59,763 nucleotides of DNA from JBBDJB01 sp040880125. GTDB taxonomy: Bacteria; Planctomycetota; Planctomycetia; Pirellulales; JBBDJB01. The translations under genes and the position numbers were made by a program. The notes beneath the pieces were generated by a model. The model worked only from the letters and a program-made list of their open reading frames with translations. It did no database searches and was not told the DNA's origin. Every line of letters begins with the position of its first letter. Positions within the stretch are counted from its first letter, which is position 1. The stretch spans positions 1 to 59,763 of the forward strand of contig JBBDJB010000059.1 of NCBI GenBank assembly GCA_040880125.1. The letters are read 5' to 3'. This document shows, piece after piece, positions 1 through 9,051 of this stretch.

Positions 1-68
1 GTCGTCATTTTGGCATCACTTCCGTGTGATGCAGCAGCCTGCCCTCAAAAATCAAAAGGCTGCTAGCG
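1..68 (+). repeat. 3' part of a dispersed MITE-like repeat (copy 1)
   Basis: The first 33 bases match 33199-33231 almost exactly (one C/T difference at position 17). The hairpin that follows is also conserved in shape but not in sequence: arms at 33-40 and 57-64 (AGCAGCCT / AGGCTGCT) correspond to the stem at 33232-33260. The window therefore opens inside a second copy of the element at 33111-33260; its left part would lie before base 1. A conserved stem with changed bases suggests selection on structure or an old transposon end. Confidence 0.65.
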
Positions 69-926
69 GTCTGTCACGGCTCCCCGCCCAATGACAAAAT
101 CCGGGAGAAAATTCGGACAGACTACTAGATTCCAGGCGACGTTTCGTATATTATTCCGTTCTGGAATCGCCCCTTGAGTCACGCGTATATCCGACGATTT
201 CTCGGACAGCCCCGGTTTTTTGCCGTTGGGATTTCTCGTGGTTGTTGGGTTAAACACATCAAAATAGTGTATTTTATTCAGCCGTGCTACGGTGGCTCGG
301 ACGGGTCGCGGTATTCGCACGAACTTTCGGCAATCCGGTATCCGGAAGTTTTGCGACGTCCGCTGCCCAGTTGGCAGCCGGTCCGTCGCGGGCATTGCCG
401 GTAGTGCGGTGCTCGGCGCTTGCTTCCTGGTGCGAACGGAGGACTTTTTAAACACATCGCGAAATCGGGGGTGGTCAATAAACATCGTCAAAAACAGCGC
501 CGCACCGCGGTGGCGCGGCCTTTCGAGCCTTCTTTTTTTTCGCCTTATTGGGTTCCCGAGGAAGAACGCGGTCAAAAACTCCTGGCAGATTGCGATACAT
601 TGAACTACCCGGCCGGAGCGGGTTGCGCGAAGGCGCGTACGAATGTCGGTAAAGGGCGTCATGAAGATTGTGGAGTAGCGTCTGGACGGCAAACCGTTGT
701 CGCGGCAGGCACTCTTGAAGATGCTTTCTAAACCGACGGCCGTCCTTGTCAACGACGACTAGAAGCAGATCGATCCGTTCCTCAAGAGACTTTTTCGTCC
801 GGAGACATTGATCGTCGAGCGTGCCCCGGACGGTGAAGTGCCCGGTCCCGCGGCCGTGGAGTTGACACCCGGCCCCGTCGCGTCGCCGTCGCGTTGATCC
901 GCGAATTTAAGGTGTGGAATAGATCG
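69..926. other. Gene-poor stretch, no supportable gene
   Basis: About 860 bases, visibly more AT-rich than the rest (around 40% GC near 241-300). Open frames exist on both strands, including a 229-codon one on the minus strand, but none has a recognisable domain, a ribosome binding site or plausible composition. An 8-bp inverted repeat (GATTCCAG / CTGGAATC) lies around 129-170. At 718-897 a plus-strand frame reads like decayed coding sequence, interrupted by a TAG at about 760. It is probably a degraded region next to the repeat. Confidence 0.4.
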
Positions 927-1496
927 ATGACTCAAAGCGAATCGTCATGTACGCCGGTCGCGCAACGAACGCATCGCGTTTCGAATCGGCGTTTTGTCGC
1001 AATCCTGGCGACGGTGGTATTCGTGGTTGGAGTTCTCTTCTGGTCCGCCCATCGTATGAAGACGGCGGCCATCGCCGAGAGGAAGGCAGAGAAAGAGCTC
1101 GAGGCGATGGGGGCGTCGCTGGACGATTGGTTCAGTTGGCGCGACTTCTTCCTCGGCTATAGGCTTGGTGCCGTCAACATTGAGGCCAACCTGAGCGGCA
1201 TCCGTGACATTAACTCGGCGATGGAGCACGTCCCATCGCTGACCGGTCTCGAACATTTGAACCTATCGGAAACCGAGGTCAACGACCGCGATCTCGCGCG
1301 CATCGCAGGATTACGGAATCTAACGTCTCTCCAACTCACCGGCACGCAAGTCACCGACGCGGGGCTGCCGCATTTGTACGGACTCGGTGGTCTTCGATCC
1401 TTGGATATTGACAAGCGACATATTACGGACGCCGGCATCGAAGAACTGCAAGCGAGGTTGCCCAAACTGAACGTGACACTGGAACCTGCCGAGTAA
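927..1496 (+). CDS. Membrane-anchored leucine-rich-repeat protein
   Basis: Protein of 189 residues. I chose the ATG at 927 over the upstream TTG at 894 because the hydrophilic N-terminus then leads directly into a single hydrophobic segment (about residues 20-40, ATVVFVVGVLFW). A short charged helix follows, then three or four leucine-rich repeats of the planctomycete type (L..L.LS.T.V.D..L..I) from about residue 95 to the end. A signal anchor with the LRR part outside the cytoplasm is likely. LRR proteins of this kind are plentiful in Planctomycetes and usually serve protein-protein contacts; no substrate can be named. It stands alone, with no close operon partner. Confidence 0.75.
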   Translation: MTQSESSCTPVAQRTHRVSNRRFVAILATVVFVVGVLFWSAHRMKTAAIAERKAEKELEAMGASLDDWFSWRDFFLGYRLGAVNIEANLSGIRDINSAMEHVPSLTGLEHLNLSETEVNDRDLARIAGLRNLTSLQLTGTQVTDAGLPHLYGLGGLRSLDIDKRHITDAGIEELQARLPKLNVTLEPAE

Positions 1497-2005
1497 ACGA
1501 AATCGATCGAGCTAATGTTGAAGGAAGATGGCGGCGAGCCCCATCCATTCCCGCTGGTCGCTTCGGTCGATCAGCGCTCGATGCGAAAACTGATCGATCG
1601 GCTGGCGACGGAAATAGGCCTTCCGTCGCGGCGAGAGAAGGTATAGCCGGCGGTCGTCTCAACATCGGATGTTTTCTCTGGTTGCCCGTCGTTCCTCGCG
1701 CCAGCGGTGCTAGCGGGTGCGGCGGCCGGCATCTTCGGAAAGATCGCTAAAATCCCAAAAAGACTCCCTTCCGGCACAATCCGCAACCGAAACCTATAGT
1801 CAGACGGACAGCTCGTGCCACGTGCTGCGCCAGAGGCTTTGCCCTTCGCGATGCACGCCTCGGCAGAGCTGCCCGGCTCGTAAACGCATCCCATTCGGGC
1901 CGACATTCCGCATCTCGGGCTAAGCCACGGTCGCGATCCACTTTCGCACCAGCTTGCCGGAGGATGCACGACGCGATTTCTACAATACGAGGAGGGGGGA
2001 CAAGC
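1497..2005. other. Intergenic stretch with one possible small ORF
   Basis: No convincing gene. A 43-codon plus-strand ORF at 1515-1646 begins MLKEDGGEPHPFPLV and contains SMRKLIDRLATEIGL, in the same frame as the LRR gene and 18 bases after its stop. Its composition looks protein-like, so it could be a small protein or the detached tail of a longer ancestral gene, but there is no good ribosome binding site. The rest, including a 132-codon minus-strand frame, shows nothing I recognise. Confidence 0.35.
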
Positions 2006-2872
2006 ATGCGAAAGGCAGGGATTGGCTTACTCGTCGCCGTCGTGGTGGCGGCGATGTCCGCAACCGCTAGCGCCGAAAATGCACGCGACACCGCCATTGC
2101 CAGGCGGGTTGCGCAGCGGCTCAAACAAAGCGGCCAGATGCACGACTATCGCATCGGCGTGAAGTACAAGGACGGTACCGCATGGCTAGTGGGGACCGTC
2201 ATCAGTGAGGATCAGATCGAGGCCGCCCTGGCCATCGCCGAGCAGACGCCCGGCGTCGACTATGTTGTCAACAAGCTGACGATGGCGACTGAGACGATTG
2301 GCGCAGAGGTGGAAAGCGGTTTGCAGCAGCCACGCAGCCAGCGGCCGATGGGCGCCGTGCAGCAGACCAGTTCGTTCGAGGGACCAGAGCTGCCGGCGGA
2401 TGGGAGTTCGCCGAGTGTTGCACACGCCGCGGCGCTACCTCAATCGGCGATGCCAGCCGGCGCCCTTCCGCACGGCATGATGCCCGGCGGACGGCCCGGC
2501 CTTCCGTTGCCGTTCGCTTCGACGGGCGGCGCGCAGCATGCTTCCTACGGTGCTGCTGGGCCGATGCCCGGCTACGGAGCCGGTGGTCCGATGCAGGCCT
2601 ATGGCGCCGGCGGTCCGATGCCGGCACACACTCCCGGCATTGGCGGCGTCTCGCCTGCGGGGTACGACAACCCGCACATGCCTGGCTACGCCTGGCCGGC
2701 CTACGCGGCACACCCGAACTACGCGGGCGTAACTTACCCGCGGCAGTATTCGCCGACCGCATGGCCGTACATCGGTCCGTTCTATCCCTATCCGCAAGTC
2801 CCGCTGGGCTGGCGCAAAGTTACGCTGGAGTGGGACGATGGCTGGTGGATGCTGGACTTCAAGGAAAAATAA
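2006..2872 (+). CDS. Secreted BON-domain protein with Gly/Pro/Tyr-rich tail
   Basis: Protein of 288 residues. The start at 2006 is set by a strong GGAGGGGGG ribosome binding site just upstream; an earlier ATG at 1964 lacks one. A signal peptide (about residues 1-24, cut after ASA) is followed by a BON domain (about 28-90) with GTAWLVGTV and PGVDYVVNKL. A low-complexity middle (about 145-240) carries repeated GYGAGGPM-like units. The end is a tyrosine/tryptophan-rich tail (WPYIGPFYPYPQVPLGW, then WRKVTLEWDDGWW). BON domains bind phospholipids or other envelope components. The C-terminal tail is a recurring planctomycete signature of unknown role. An envelope location is inferred. A strong terminator follows. 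Confidence 0.85.
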   Translation: MRKAGIGLLVAVVVAAMSATASAENARDTAIARRVAQRLKQSGQMHDYRIGVKYKDGTAWLVGTVISEDQIEAALAIAEQTPGVDYVVNKLTMATETIGAEVESGLQQPRSQRPMGAVQQTSSFEGPELPADGSSPSVAHAAALPQSAMPAGALPHGMMPGGRPGLPLPFASTGGAQHASYGAAGPMPGYGAGGPMQAYGAGGPMPAHTPGIGGVSPAGYDNPHMPGYAWPAYAAHPNYAGVTYPRQYSPTAWPYIGPFYPYPQVPLGWRKVTLEWDDGWWMLDFKEK

Positions 2873-2912
2873 GCAGCGCGAGTGCATTCGCGCGGGAACC
2901 ATGTTCCGATCC

Positions 2913-2950
2913 GGCCCTTGTCGAAGCAAGCCTTCGGCGAGGGCCTTTTT
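2913..2950 (+). terminator. Rho-independent terminator after the BON gene
   Basis: A 14-bp stem (2913-2926 with 2932-2945, allowing G-T pairs) is followed directly by TTTTT at 2946-2950. It lies 40 bases past the stop of the BON gene and is the clearest intrinsic terminator in the window. Confidence 0.85.
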
Positions 2951-3091
2951 CGTTTGGGCCGCCAGCGATCTCGCCAGAGGAACTAGCGCTGGGTTTGGCG
3001 AAATCGGTTATCCACGGCACGGATTTGCGGTTCTCGTCACGGAGGGGCGCAATCGGTGGAAGTAACACACATGTGACGAAAGGCGCGGCAA

Positions 3092-4099
3092 ATGACTGGT
3101 CATTCCGCAAACGGGCACGTGGTCATCGCCGGGGGAAGCGGCTTTGTGGGTACTGCGCTCGCCGAATATCTCACAGCGAAGGGCACGCCCGTGGTCGTCC
3201 TTTCGCGACGTGAGCCGAAAGCAACGGGGCCGTGGCAGCACGTGCCCTGGGACGGCCGCACCGTGCAGCGGTGGTCTCGAGTCTTGGAGGATGCGGCCGG
3301 ATTGATCAATCTGGCAGGACGCAGTGTGGACTGCGTCAAGACGCCCGACCATCAGGACGAAATCCTACGCTCCCGCGTCGAATCGACTCGCGTGCTGGGC
3401 GAGGCGGTGCGCACCGTCGAACGACCACCGCCCGTATGGGTTCAGATGAGTACCGCCCACATCTACGGCGACCCGCCCGAGGCCGTCTGCACGGAAGACT
3501 CGCCCTTTGGAGTGGGGCTCGCTCCGTATGTCGGGCGCGCTTGGGAAGAAGCGTTTGCAGCGGCCGTGCTGCCGTCGCAGCGCCCAGTCGTCTTGCGAAC
3601 CAGCTTCGTATTGGGCCGCGATCGTGGCGCCGGAAGCAGCGCTCTGGCCAAAATGCGCACCGCGACGCGGCTTGGATTAGGAGGCCGCATCGGATCCGGG
3701 CGGCAGGGAATCAGTTGGATACACGAAGTCGACCTCCACCGCATCTTTCACCGTGCACTGACCGACCCCAGCCTACAGGGCGCCTACATCGCCAGCTCGC
3801 CTCACCCGGTCTCGCAAGCCGAGTTTATGCGCGCGCTGCGGCAGACCGTGGGTGGGCCGATCGGGTTGCCCGCGCCGGCATGGCTGGCCCGCTTCGGCGT
3901 GCGCTGGGTGCTCCAAAGCGATCCCGAGTTGGCGCTGTATGGAAGATACGTGATTCCGCAGCGGCTCTTGGACGCCCAGTTTGAGTTTCGTTTCCCGCAG
4001 CTTGGTGAAGCCCTGCGGGATCTGCTTGGCAGGCCACAACATGAGGGGCGCCGCGCGACTGCGGCAGTCCATAAGATGGAACCAGTGAGAACCCGCTGA
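3092..4099 (+). CDS. TIGR01777/YfcH-type NAD(P)-dependent epimerase
   Basis: Protein of 335 residues in the extended short-chain dehydrogenase family. The N-terminal Rossmann motif GGSGFVGTAL is at residues 14-23. INLAGRSVD lies at about 73, and a STAHIYGD stretch stands where the active-site Ser/Tyr region of SDR epimerases lies. The C-terminal ~50 residues (PAWLARFG, PQRLLDAQFEF) match the DUF1731 domain typical of YfcH/TIGR01777 proteins. Substrate is unknown for this family. The start has AAAGG about 9 bases upstream. The last ~20 residues are a basic, poorly conserved extension. It stands apart from proA downstream. Confidence 0.88.
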   Translation: MTGHSANGHVVIAGGSGFVGTALAEYLTAKGTPVVVLSRREPKATGPWQHVPWDGRTVQRWSRVLEDAAGLINLAGRSVDCVKTPDHQDEILRSRVESTRVLGEAVRTVERPPPVWVQMSTAHIYGDPPEAVCTEDSPFGVGLAPYVGRAWEEAFAAAVLPSQRPVVLRTSFVLGRDRGAGSSALAKMRTATRLGLGGRIGSGRQGISWIHEVDLHRIFHRALTDPSLQGAYIASSPHPVSQAEFMRALRQTVGGPIGLPAPAWLARFGVRWVLQSDPELALYGRYVIPQRLLDAQFEFRFPQLGEALRDLLGRPQHEGRRATAAVHKMEPVRTR

Positions 4100-4354
4100 T
4101 CGATGTGGTGTATTGCATACGCGGCTGCGGACGCACGGAATGCCCCGCCGGGCGGTTTGTTCGCAGTGCAAACTCGCAATTCCCGGCAAATGGCCGACGT
4201 TGACCCTTCCGCCCGATTCAGGGATACTTCCCCAAGTGGAGGGATGCGCGCCGAGTCGGCGTCAGCCGCTGCTAAAATCGCCGAAAACAACGCCCGCATC
4301 GAATGCCTGCAAGTCCTGTCTTGCCGTCCGACCATTAGATCAAATACCCGTCCC

Positions 4355-5626
4355 ATGGCCGTTGCCGATAACGTCGATCTTCAAAAATATTGCAGGGCCG
4401 TCGCGCTGCGGGCCAAGGCTGCTTCCTATGCGCTGGCGGAGCTAAGTGGGCAGCAAAAGAGTGACTGGCTTAAGCGGTCCGCCCAGTTGCTGCGCCAAAG
4501 TTGCGAAGCGCTAACTGAGGCCAACGCGCAGGATATCGAGGCCGCGCCGGAGTACGGCCTAACCGATGCCGCCATCGATCGCCTGCGGCTTACGCCTGAG
4601 CGGGTGGAGTCGATCGCCGTCGGGCTGGAAGAGGTCGCTGCCCTGCCCGAGCCGATCGGCGAAGTGATCGAGTCGACCGTCCGTCCCAACGGGCTGGAGA
4701 TTCACAAGGTTCGCGTCCCATTGGGCGTCGTTTTCTTCATCTACGAGTCGCGGCCGAACGTCACGGCGGACGCGGCGGCCATCTGCGTCAAAGGCGGCAA
4801 CGCGGTGATCCTTCGCGGCGGGAAAGAGGCCCGGCACTCCAGCGGCGCCATCGTCGATGTATTGCACGAGGCCGCTCGCCAGACCGGCATTCCCGCGGAT
4901 GCGGTACAGCTTGTTTCCACGACTGACCGGCAGGCGGTCGGGCACTTCTTGAAGATGGCCGACGTGATCGACGTGGCTATACCGCGCGGCGGCGAAGGAC
5001 TGATCCGGCGCGTCACTGAAGAGGCCCGCATGCCGGTGATCAAGCACTTCGCCGGGAACTGTCACGTCTACGTGGACGCGGCCGCCGACCTTGATATGGC
5101 GGAGCAGATCACCGTCAACGCCAAGTGCCAGCGGCTGGGCGTCTGCAACGCCGCCGAGTCGTTGCTGGTACATGCCGACGTGGCGGCGAACTTCCTGCCG
5201 CGGATCGGGCGGCAGTTCGGCCAGCAGGGTATTGAAATCCGCGGTGACGCCAGAACCCGCGCATTGGTCGACGGGGCCAGTTCAGCCACGGAAGATGACT
5301 ACGCAGCCGAGTACCTGGGGCCGATCATTTCCGTGAAGGTCGTCGCCTCGCTGAATGAGGCGATCGATCACATCAACCACTACGGGTCGAAGCACACCGA
5401 CGCGATCGTGACGGGCGATCTGGCGGCGGCGCGGCTGTTCACACGCCGAGTGGACAGCGCGGCGGTGATGATCAACGCCAGCACTCGCTTTAACGACGGC
5501 GGCGAATTTGGCCTCGGCGCGGAAATCGGTATCAGCACGGACAAATTTCACGCCCGGGGGCCTTGCGGCATCAAGGAACTGACCAGCTACAAGTATGTCG
5601 TGCATGGCCAAGGACAGGTGCGATAA
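4355..5626 (+). CDS. proA: Glutamate-5-semialdehyde dehydrogenase (gamma-glutamyl phosphate reductase)
   Basis: Protein of 423 residues (the family is near 417). It reduces gamma-glutamyl phosphate to glutamate semialdehyde with NADPH, step two of proline synthesis in the cytoplasm. The open frame runs on upstream to 4103, but the ATG at 4355 (MAVADNVDLQKY) gives the normal N-terminus. The aldehyde-dehydrogenase fold is clear: VPLGVVFFIYESRPNVT, KGGNAVILRGGKEA, and the catalytic cysteine at residue 264 in QRLGVCNAAES. The C-terminal HTDAIVTG and RFNDGGEFGLGAEIG blocks are also present. No proB is adjacent, so the pathway genes are dispersed. Confidence 0.95.
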   Translation: MAVADNVDLQKYCRAVALRAKAASYALAELSGQQKSDWLKRSAQLLRQSCEALTEANAQDIEAAPEYGLTDAAIDRLRLTPERVESIAVGLEEVAALPEPIGEVIESTVRPNGLEIHKVRVPLGVVFFIYESRPNVTADAAAICVKGGNAVILRGGKEARHSSGAIVDVLHEAARQTGIPADAVQLVSTTDRQAVGHFLKMADVIDVAIPRGGEGLIRRVTEEARMPVIKHFAGNCHVYVDAAADLDMAEQITVNAKCQRLGVCNAAESLLVHADVAANFLPRIGRQFGQQGIEIRGDARTRALVDGASSATEDDYAAEYLGPIISVKVVASLNEAIDHINHYGSKHTDAIVTGDLAAARLFTRRVDSAAVMINASTRFNDGGEFGLGAEIGISTDKFHARGPCGIKELTSYKYVVHGQGQVR

Positions 5627-5690
5627 GGGGCGGCTTCGGCACTCGTAGTCGTCGCCCAAAGTGGTACGCTTTCGCAGATGGAGTTGCGAA

Positions 5691-6734
5691 ATGAGCGGAG
5701 ATGTCTTGAGTCAAGCGGAAGTCGAAAGCCTGCTCAGCGCCATGGATCCCGCGGCAGGCCAGCCGGACGGCGGGCCAGGCAAGCCGCCGCGCGGATCGTC
5801 CTTCTTGCGATCGCGCGAAAAGGTCTCCACGTACGACTTCAAGCGGCCCGAGCGCGTCGGCAAAGAGCAGATGCGGGCCCTGCAGACGCTGCACGAGGGC
5901 TTCGGCCGCAACTTCGGCGCCGCCTTGTCGGGGCTATTGCGGAGCATCGTCGAGGTTAAGCTGACCAGCGTCGATCAGCTCACCTACAGCGAGTTCGTGT
6001 TCAGCCTGGAGAACCCCACCTGCTTTAACCTGATCAAGGCCGAGCCGCTGGAGGGGAACCTCATCCTGGATATCAATCCGTCGATCCTCTACCCGATTAT
6101 CGACCGGTTGCTCGGCGGCGGACGCGAGACGGGTGCCACCTCGCGCCGCCCCCTGACGGAGATCGAGTTGCGGCTGGTGTCACGCATTACACGGCTGTTC
6201 CTGGAAGAGATGCGCCGTGCGTGGGAGAACGTGATGACGCTGGAACTGGTCGTGGAGCGCGTGGAGAGTAATCCGCAACTGGTGCAGATCGTACCGCCCA
6301 ATGAGGTGGTCGTGCTGATCAGCTTTGAGCTGAGCATCAGCGAAGCCCGCGGCATGATGAACCTTTGCATCCCGTTCAACTCGATCGAGCGGATCGGCAA
6401 CAAAGTCTCGGCCGATAGCTGGGTCTCCTACGCCCGCAAGCCGGCTTCGCCCGAGAGCATGCAGCGGATCAACGAGCGGCTGAAGGGATCGCTGGCCGAG
6501 GTCGTCGCCACGCTGGCCGAAACGAAGATCACCACCGGCGATTTGCTCGGCCTTCGCGTGGGCGACATCATCACCACCGAGAAGGACGTACACGAGCCGC
6601 TCACGGTGACAATCGAAGGCTATCCGAAGTTCGCGGCGAGCCCCGGTGCGTACAAGGGCCACAAGGCGATCCGAGTCGAGCGTTCGCTGTCAGTAGCCCA
6701 CGACCCTGGGAAGCCGGGCACAGACGAGTCGTAG
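5691..6734 (+). CDS. fliM: Flagellar motor switch protein FliM
   Basis: Protein of 347 residues. FliM forms the middle of the flagellar C-ring and binds phosphorylated CheY to change rotation. The start at 5691 puts the CheY-binding peptide LSQAEVESLLSAM at residues 5-17, as in known FliM; the open frame extends ten codons further upstream. The CheC-like middle domain (about 50-240) has STYDFKRPERVGKEQ, GLLRSIVEVKL and LLGGGRETG. The C-terminal SpoA/FliN-like domain (about 260-340) has LAETKITTGDLLGLRVGDII. No other flagellar or chemotaxis gene lies nearby, which is unusual for fliM. Confidence 0.93.
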   Translation: MSGDVLSQAEVESLLSAMDPAAGQPDGGPGKPPRGSSFLRSREKVSTYDFKRPERVGKEQMRALQTLHEGFGRNFGAALSGLLRSIVEVKLTSVDQLTYSEFVFSLENPTCFNLIKAEPLEGNLILDINPSILYPIIDRLLGGGRETGATSRRPLTEIELRLVSRITRLFLEEMRRAWENVMTLELVVERVESNPQLVQIVPPNEVVVLISFELSISEARGMMNLCIPFNSIERIGNKVSADSWVSYARKPASPESMQRINERLKGSLAEVVATLAETKITTGDLLGLRVGDIITTEKDVHEPLTVTIEGYPKFAASPGAYKGHKAIRVERSLSVAHDPGKPGTDES

Positions 6735-6792
6735 TCGTGTGCTGGGTGCCATTTTCCGACAGAATAAATGACTGTGCGCGATCCGCCGGCCT

Positions 6793-8676
6793 TCAAGAAG
6801 ACTGGCTGGCCACCACCTGTTGCGGCTGCGGCTCGACGGCGTGCAATGGTGGCAGCGCCTCTTCCAACACGCCCTTGGCGCGAGGCCAGGTGAGCACGGC
6901 CTCCACGATCATCCACGCCTGCAATAGCAGGATGACGACTCCAAATCCTAGCAGCAGGTAGTTGCCGGTGGTCACCCAGCCGGACTCCGGATTGAACATG
7001 TTCCACCACATGGCCCAAACCGGAAAGATCGTCATCAGCACCATCGGCACGACGGCAAACCAGACCGGCTTGTTGCGCCGCCACAGGTAGAACACGGTCA
7101 CTAGAAACGCCAGCCCGGCGAGCAATTGATTCGTCGCCCCAAACAGCGGCCACAGAATCATGCCGCCCGTGCCCAGCGGCATGCCCCGCGCCGAGGGCAG
7201 CATGGCCACCGCGCCGGCCGTCAGTACGGCGAACAGTGTGGCGGCGTATTTGTTAGTCAGCGGCTTGATTTGGCATGTATCGGCTAGCCCTTGCACGATG
7301 TAGCGCTGCAGCCGCGTGGCGGTGTCGAGCGTTGTCGCCGCAAAACACGCCACCAGCACGGCCATGATACCGATGGCCATCTTCAGCGGGATGCCGATTG
7401 TGGCCAGAAAGTTGGCCCCGCCTTCGACGAAGGCCCCTACCATCGGCCCCAGCTTGTTAAACGCCTCCCAACCCGCCGCCGCGTTGTACCGGGCTTCCCA
7501 GGCGGAACGGCCGGTCCGGTGTGAGCCGTCCGCTTCCAGCGCGGCGGTATAGCTATACTGCCCGGATTCCAGTGGCGTCCGTTGAAACTTGCCCATGCCC
7601 ACGCCAGCCGTGCAGGCGAGGATCACTATCACCGCCAGCGCTCCCTCCAGCAGCATCGCGCCGTATCCGACGTACTGCGCGTCGGTCTCCTTGGCGATCT
7701 GCTTGCTCGTGGTGCCGCTGCTGACCAGGCAATGAAAGCCACTCACCGCTCCGCAGGCGATTGTAATAAAAAGAAATGGAAACAGCGGCGGCGCCCCGGC
7801 GGCGAGCTTGTCTCCGGTCACGGTCGTCGGTGCGCTCTGGATGTCCGCCACTCCCGTCGCGCTGGCGACAAACAGCCCGGCGAGCAGCAGGGCCAGCGCC
7901 ACGATGAGCTGGTGGCTGTTGATAAAGTCGCGAGGCTGAAGCAACACCCACACCGGCAGCACGGAGGCGAAGAAGCAGTAGATAAATAGAATGACCGTCC
8001 ACACCACGACTTCGTTCACATTCGGCCCCAGGTATCGAGCCAAGTCGATCGGCCACCAATAGGCCCCCAGGTAGACGGCCAGATACAGAAGCACCAGCGC
8101 CGTGATCGACGGTAGCAGAAGGCCGCCGCCCCAGCGGTACACCCACATGCCGATCAACACCGCCAGCGGCATCGCCAGCCACACCGACAGAACCGATTCG
8201 GGATAGAGCTTGAAGATCGTGGCGATGACCAGGCCGAACACGGCCAGCACGACCGTCAGCGCGAAAAACAAGATTAGCAGGAAGAGCAGCCGCGCCCGCG
8301 GCGCGATCATCCGCCCGGCCACCTCGCCGATCGTCTGCCCCCGATTGCGCAAAGAGACCACCAGCGCGCCGAAGTCGTGTACCGCCCCGATGAAGATCGA
8401 CCCCAGCACCACCCACAGCAGCGCGGGCAACCATCCCCAGAATACGGCGATCGCCGGACCGACGATCGGTCCGGTGCCGGCGATGCTGGTGAAGTGATGC
8501 CCGAAGATCACTTCCTTGCGGGTGGGCACATAGTCGACGTCATCGCGCAGCTCGCGGCTGGGGACGGTGGCATTGGCATCCAGCCCAAAAATCTTGCTAC
8601 CGAGCCACCGCCCGTAGGTGTGGTACGCAATGATGAAGCCGAAGAACGAAGCGAGTGCGACCAGCAGCGTCAGCAC
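6793..8676 (-). CDS. cstA: CstA-family carbon-starvation / pyruvate-type transporter
   Basis: Multi-spanning membrane protein of 627 residues with a GTG start. Longer frames extend upstream to 9018, but GTG at 8674-8676 has an AGGAG site (8685-8689) 8 bases away. It also gives the family N-terminus VLTLLVALASFFGFIIAYHT. Family signatures: GHHFTSIAGTGPIVGPAIAV and DFGALVVSLRNRG near the N-terminus, SGFHCLVSSGTTSKQ mid-protein, FAATTLDTATRLQRY late, and PLFGATNQLLAGLAF. CstA and BtsT take up pyruvate or peptides when carbon is scarce; which of these applies is not visible. It is divergent from trxB, with a palindromic repeat between them. Confidence 0.92.
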   Translation of the reverse strand: MLTLLVALASFFGFIIAYHTYGRWLGSKIFGLDANATVPSRELRDDVDYVPTRKEVIFGHHFTSIAGTGPIVGPAIAVFWGWLPALLWVVLGSIFIGAVHDFGALVVSLRNRGQTIGEVAGRMIAPRARLLFLLILFFALTVVLAVFGLVIATIFKLYPESVLSVWLAMPLAVLIGMWVYRWGGGLLLPSITALVLLYLAVYLGAYWWPIDLARYLGPNVNEVVVWTVILFIYCFFASVLPVWVLLQPRDFINSHQLIVALALLLAGLFVASATGVADIQSAPTTVTGDKLAAGAPPLFPFLFITIACGAVSGFHCLVSSGTTSKQIAKETDAQYVGYGAMLLEGALAVIVILACTAGVGMGKFQRTPLESGQYSYTAALEADGSHRTGRSAWEARYNAAAGWEAFNKLGPMVGAFVEGGANFLATIGIPLKMAIGIMAVLVACFAATTLDTATRLQRYIVQGLADTCQIKPLTNKYAATLFAVLTAGAVAMLPSARGMPLGTGGMILWPLFGATNQLLAGLAFLVTVFYLWRRNKPVWFAVVPMVLMTIFPVWAMWWNMFNPESGWVTTGNYLLLGFGVVILLLQAWMIVEAVLTWPRAKGVLEEALPPLHAVEPQPQQVVASQSS

Positions 8677-8851
8677 GGTCGATGCTCCTGAAAATGAGTC
8701 TTTCCCGAGCGAGAGTGTCGACGGGAAAGCGGGTGAGCCCAACATTCGCCATCCCGTGCCGCCGGTGTTGCGCTTATCATAGCACGTGCCGAGAAGGTGC
8801 GACAATCGGACGAGCCGCCCCCCTTTTTCCGGAGGAGAAAGCCGGAAGGTG

Positions 8852-8873
8852 GCACAGACATCCCTGTCTGTGC
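8852..8873. repeat. Perfect 9-bp palindromic hairpin (REP-like)
   Basis: GCACAGACA (8852-8860), loop TCCC, TGTCTGTGC (8865-8873). It sits in the divergent cstA/trxB intergenic region, about 175 bases before either start. I recall similar cacagaca/tgtctgtg hairpins as dispersed motifs in planctomycete genomes, so a REP-type element is my reading rather than an operator. Confidence 0.6.
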
Positions 8874-8926
8874 GGTCAGGTCTGCAGCTTCTTGATGTGC
8901 ACCGCCGGCGACCCCACCCCGCGCGG

Positions 8927-8955
8927 TGGACCGTGCCGAGCGGCGGTTTTATAAT
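8927..8955 (+). promoter_or_regulatory. Sigma70-type promoter for trxB
   Basis: A perfect TATAAT (8950-8955) lies 17 bases after TGGACC (8927-8932), which matches four of six -35 positions. It is about 97 bases upstream of the trxB GTG, on the same strand. Prediction only. Confidence 0.5.
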
Positions 8956-9051
8956 ACGCCGTTTCACGCACGGCATCCGCCGGCAAACGAATTGCCGGCA
9001 CGACGTCGGACTCCCCACCCGCAGCGCGGCGACCGCGCAAGGATTGGCTAC

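Noticed and set aside
480..545. Possible terminator (CACCGCGGTG palindrome then a T8 run)
   Set aside because: The palindrome is about 20 bases away from the T run, and the stem adjoining the T run has only 3 pairs.
63..752. 229-codon open frame on the minus strand
   Set aside because: No ribosome binding site, no recognisable motif, composition dominated by Arg/Ser/Pro as in shadow frames; it runs into a repeat at its end.
1571..1969. 132-codon minus-strand frame upstream of the BON gene
   Set aside because: Cysteine/proline-rich shadow-type composition, overlaps the BON gene's ribosome binding region, no family.
2761..3213. Plus-strand frame running through the terminator after the BON gene
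   Set aside because: Crosses a strong intrinsic terminator and overlaps two real genes in other frames.
7553..8434. 293-codon minus-strand frame inside cstA
   Set aside because: Arg/Gly-rich out-of-frame shadow of a strongly conserved transporter gene.
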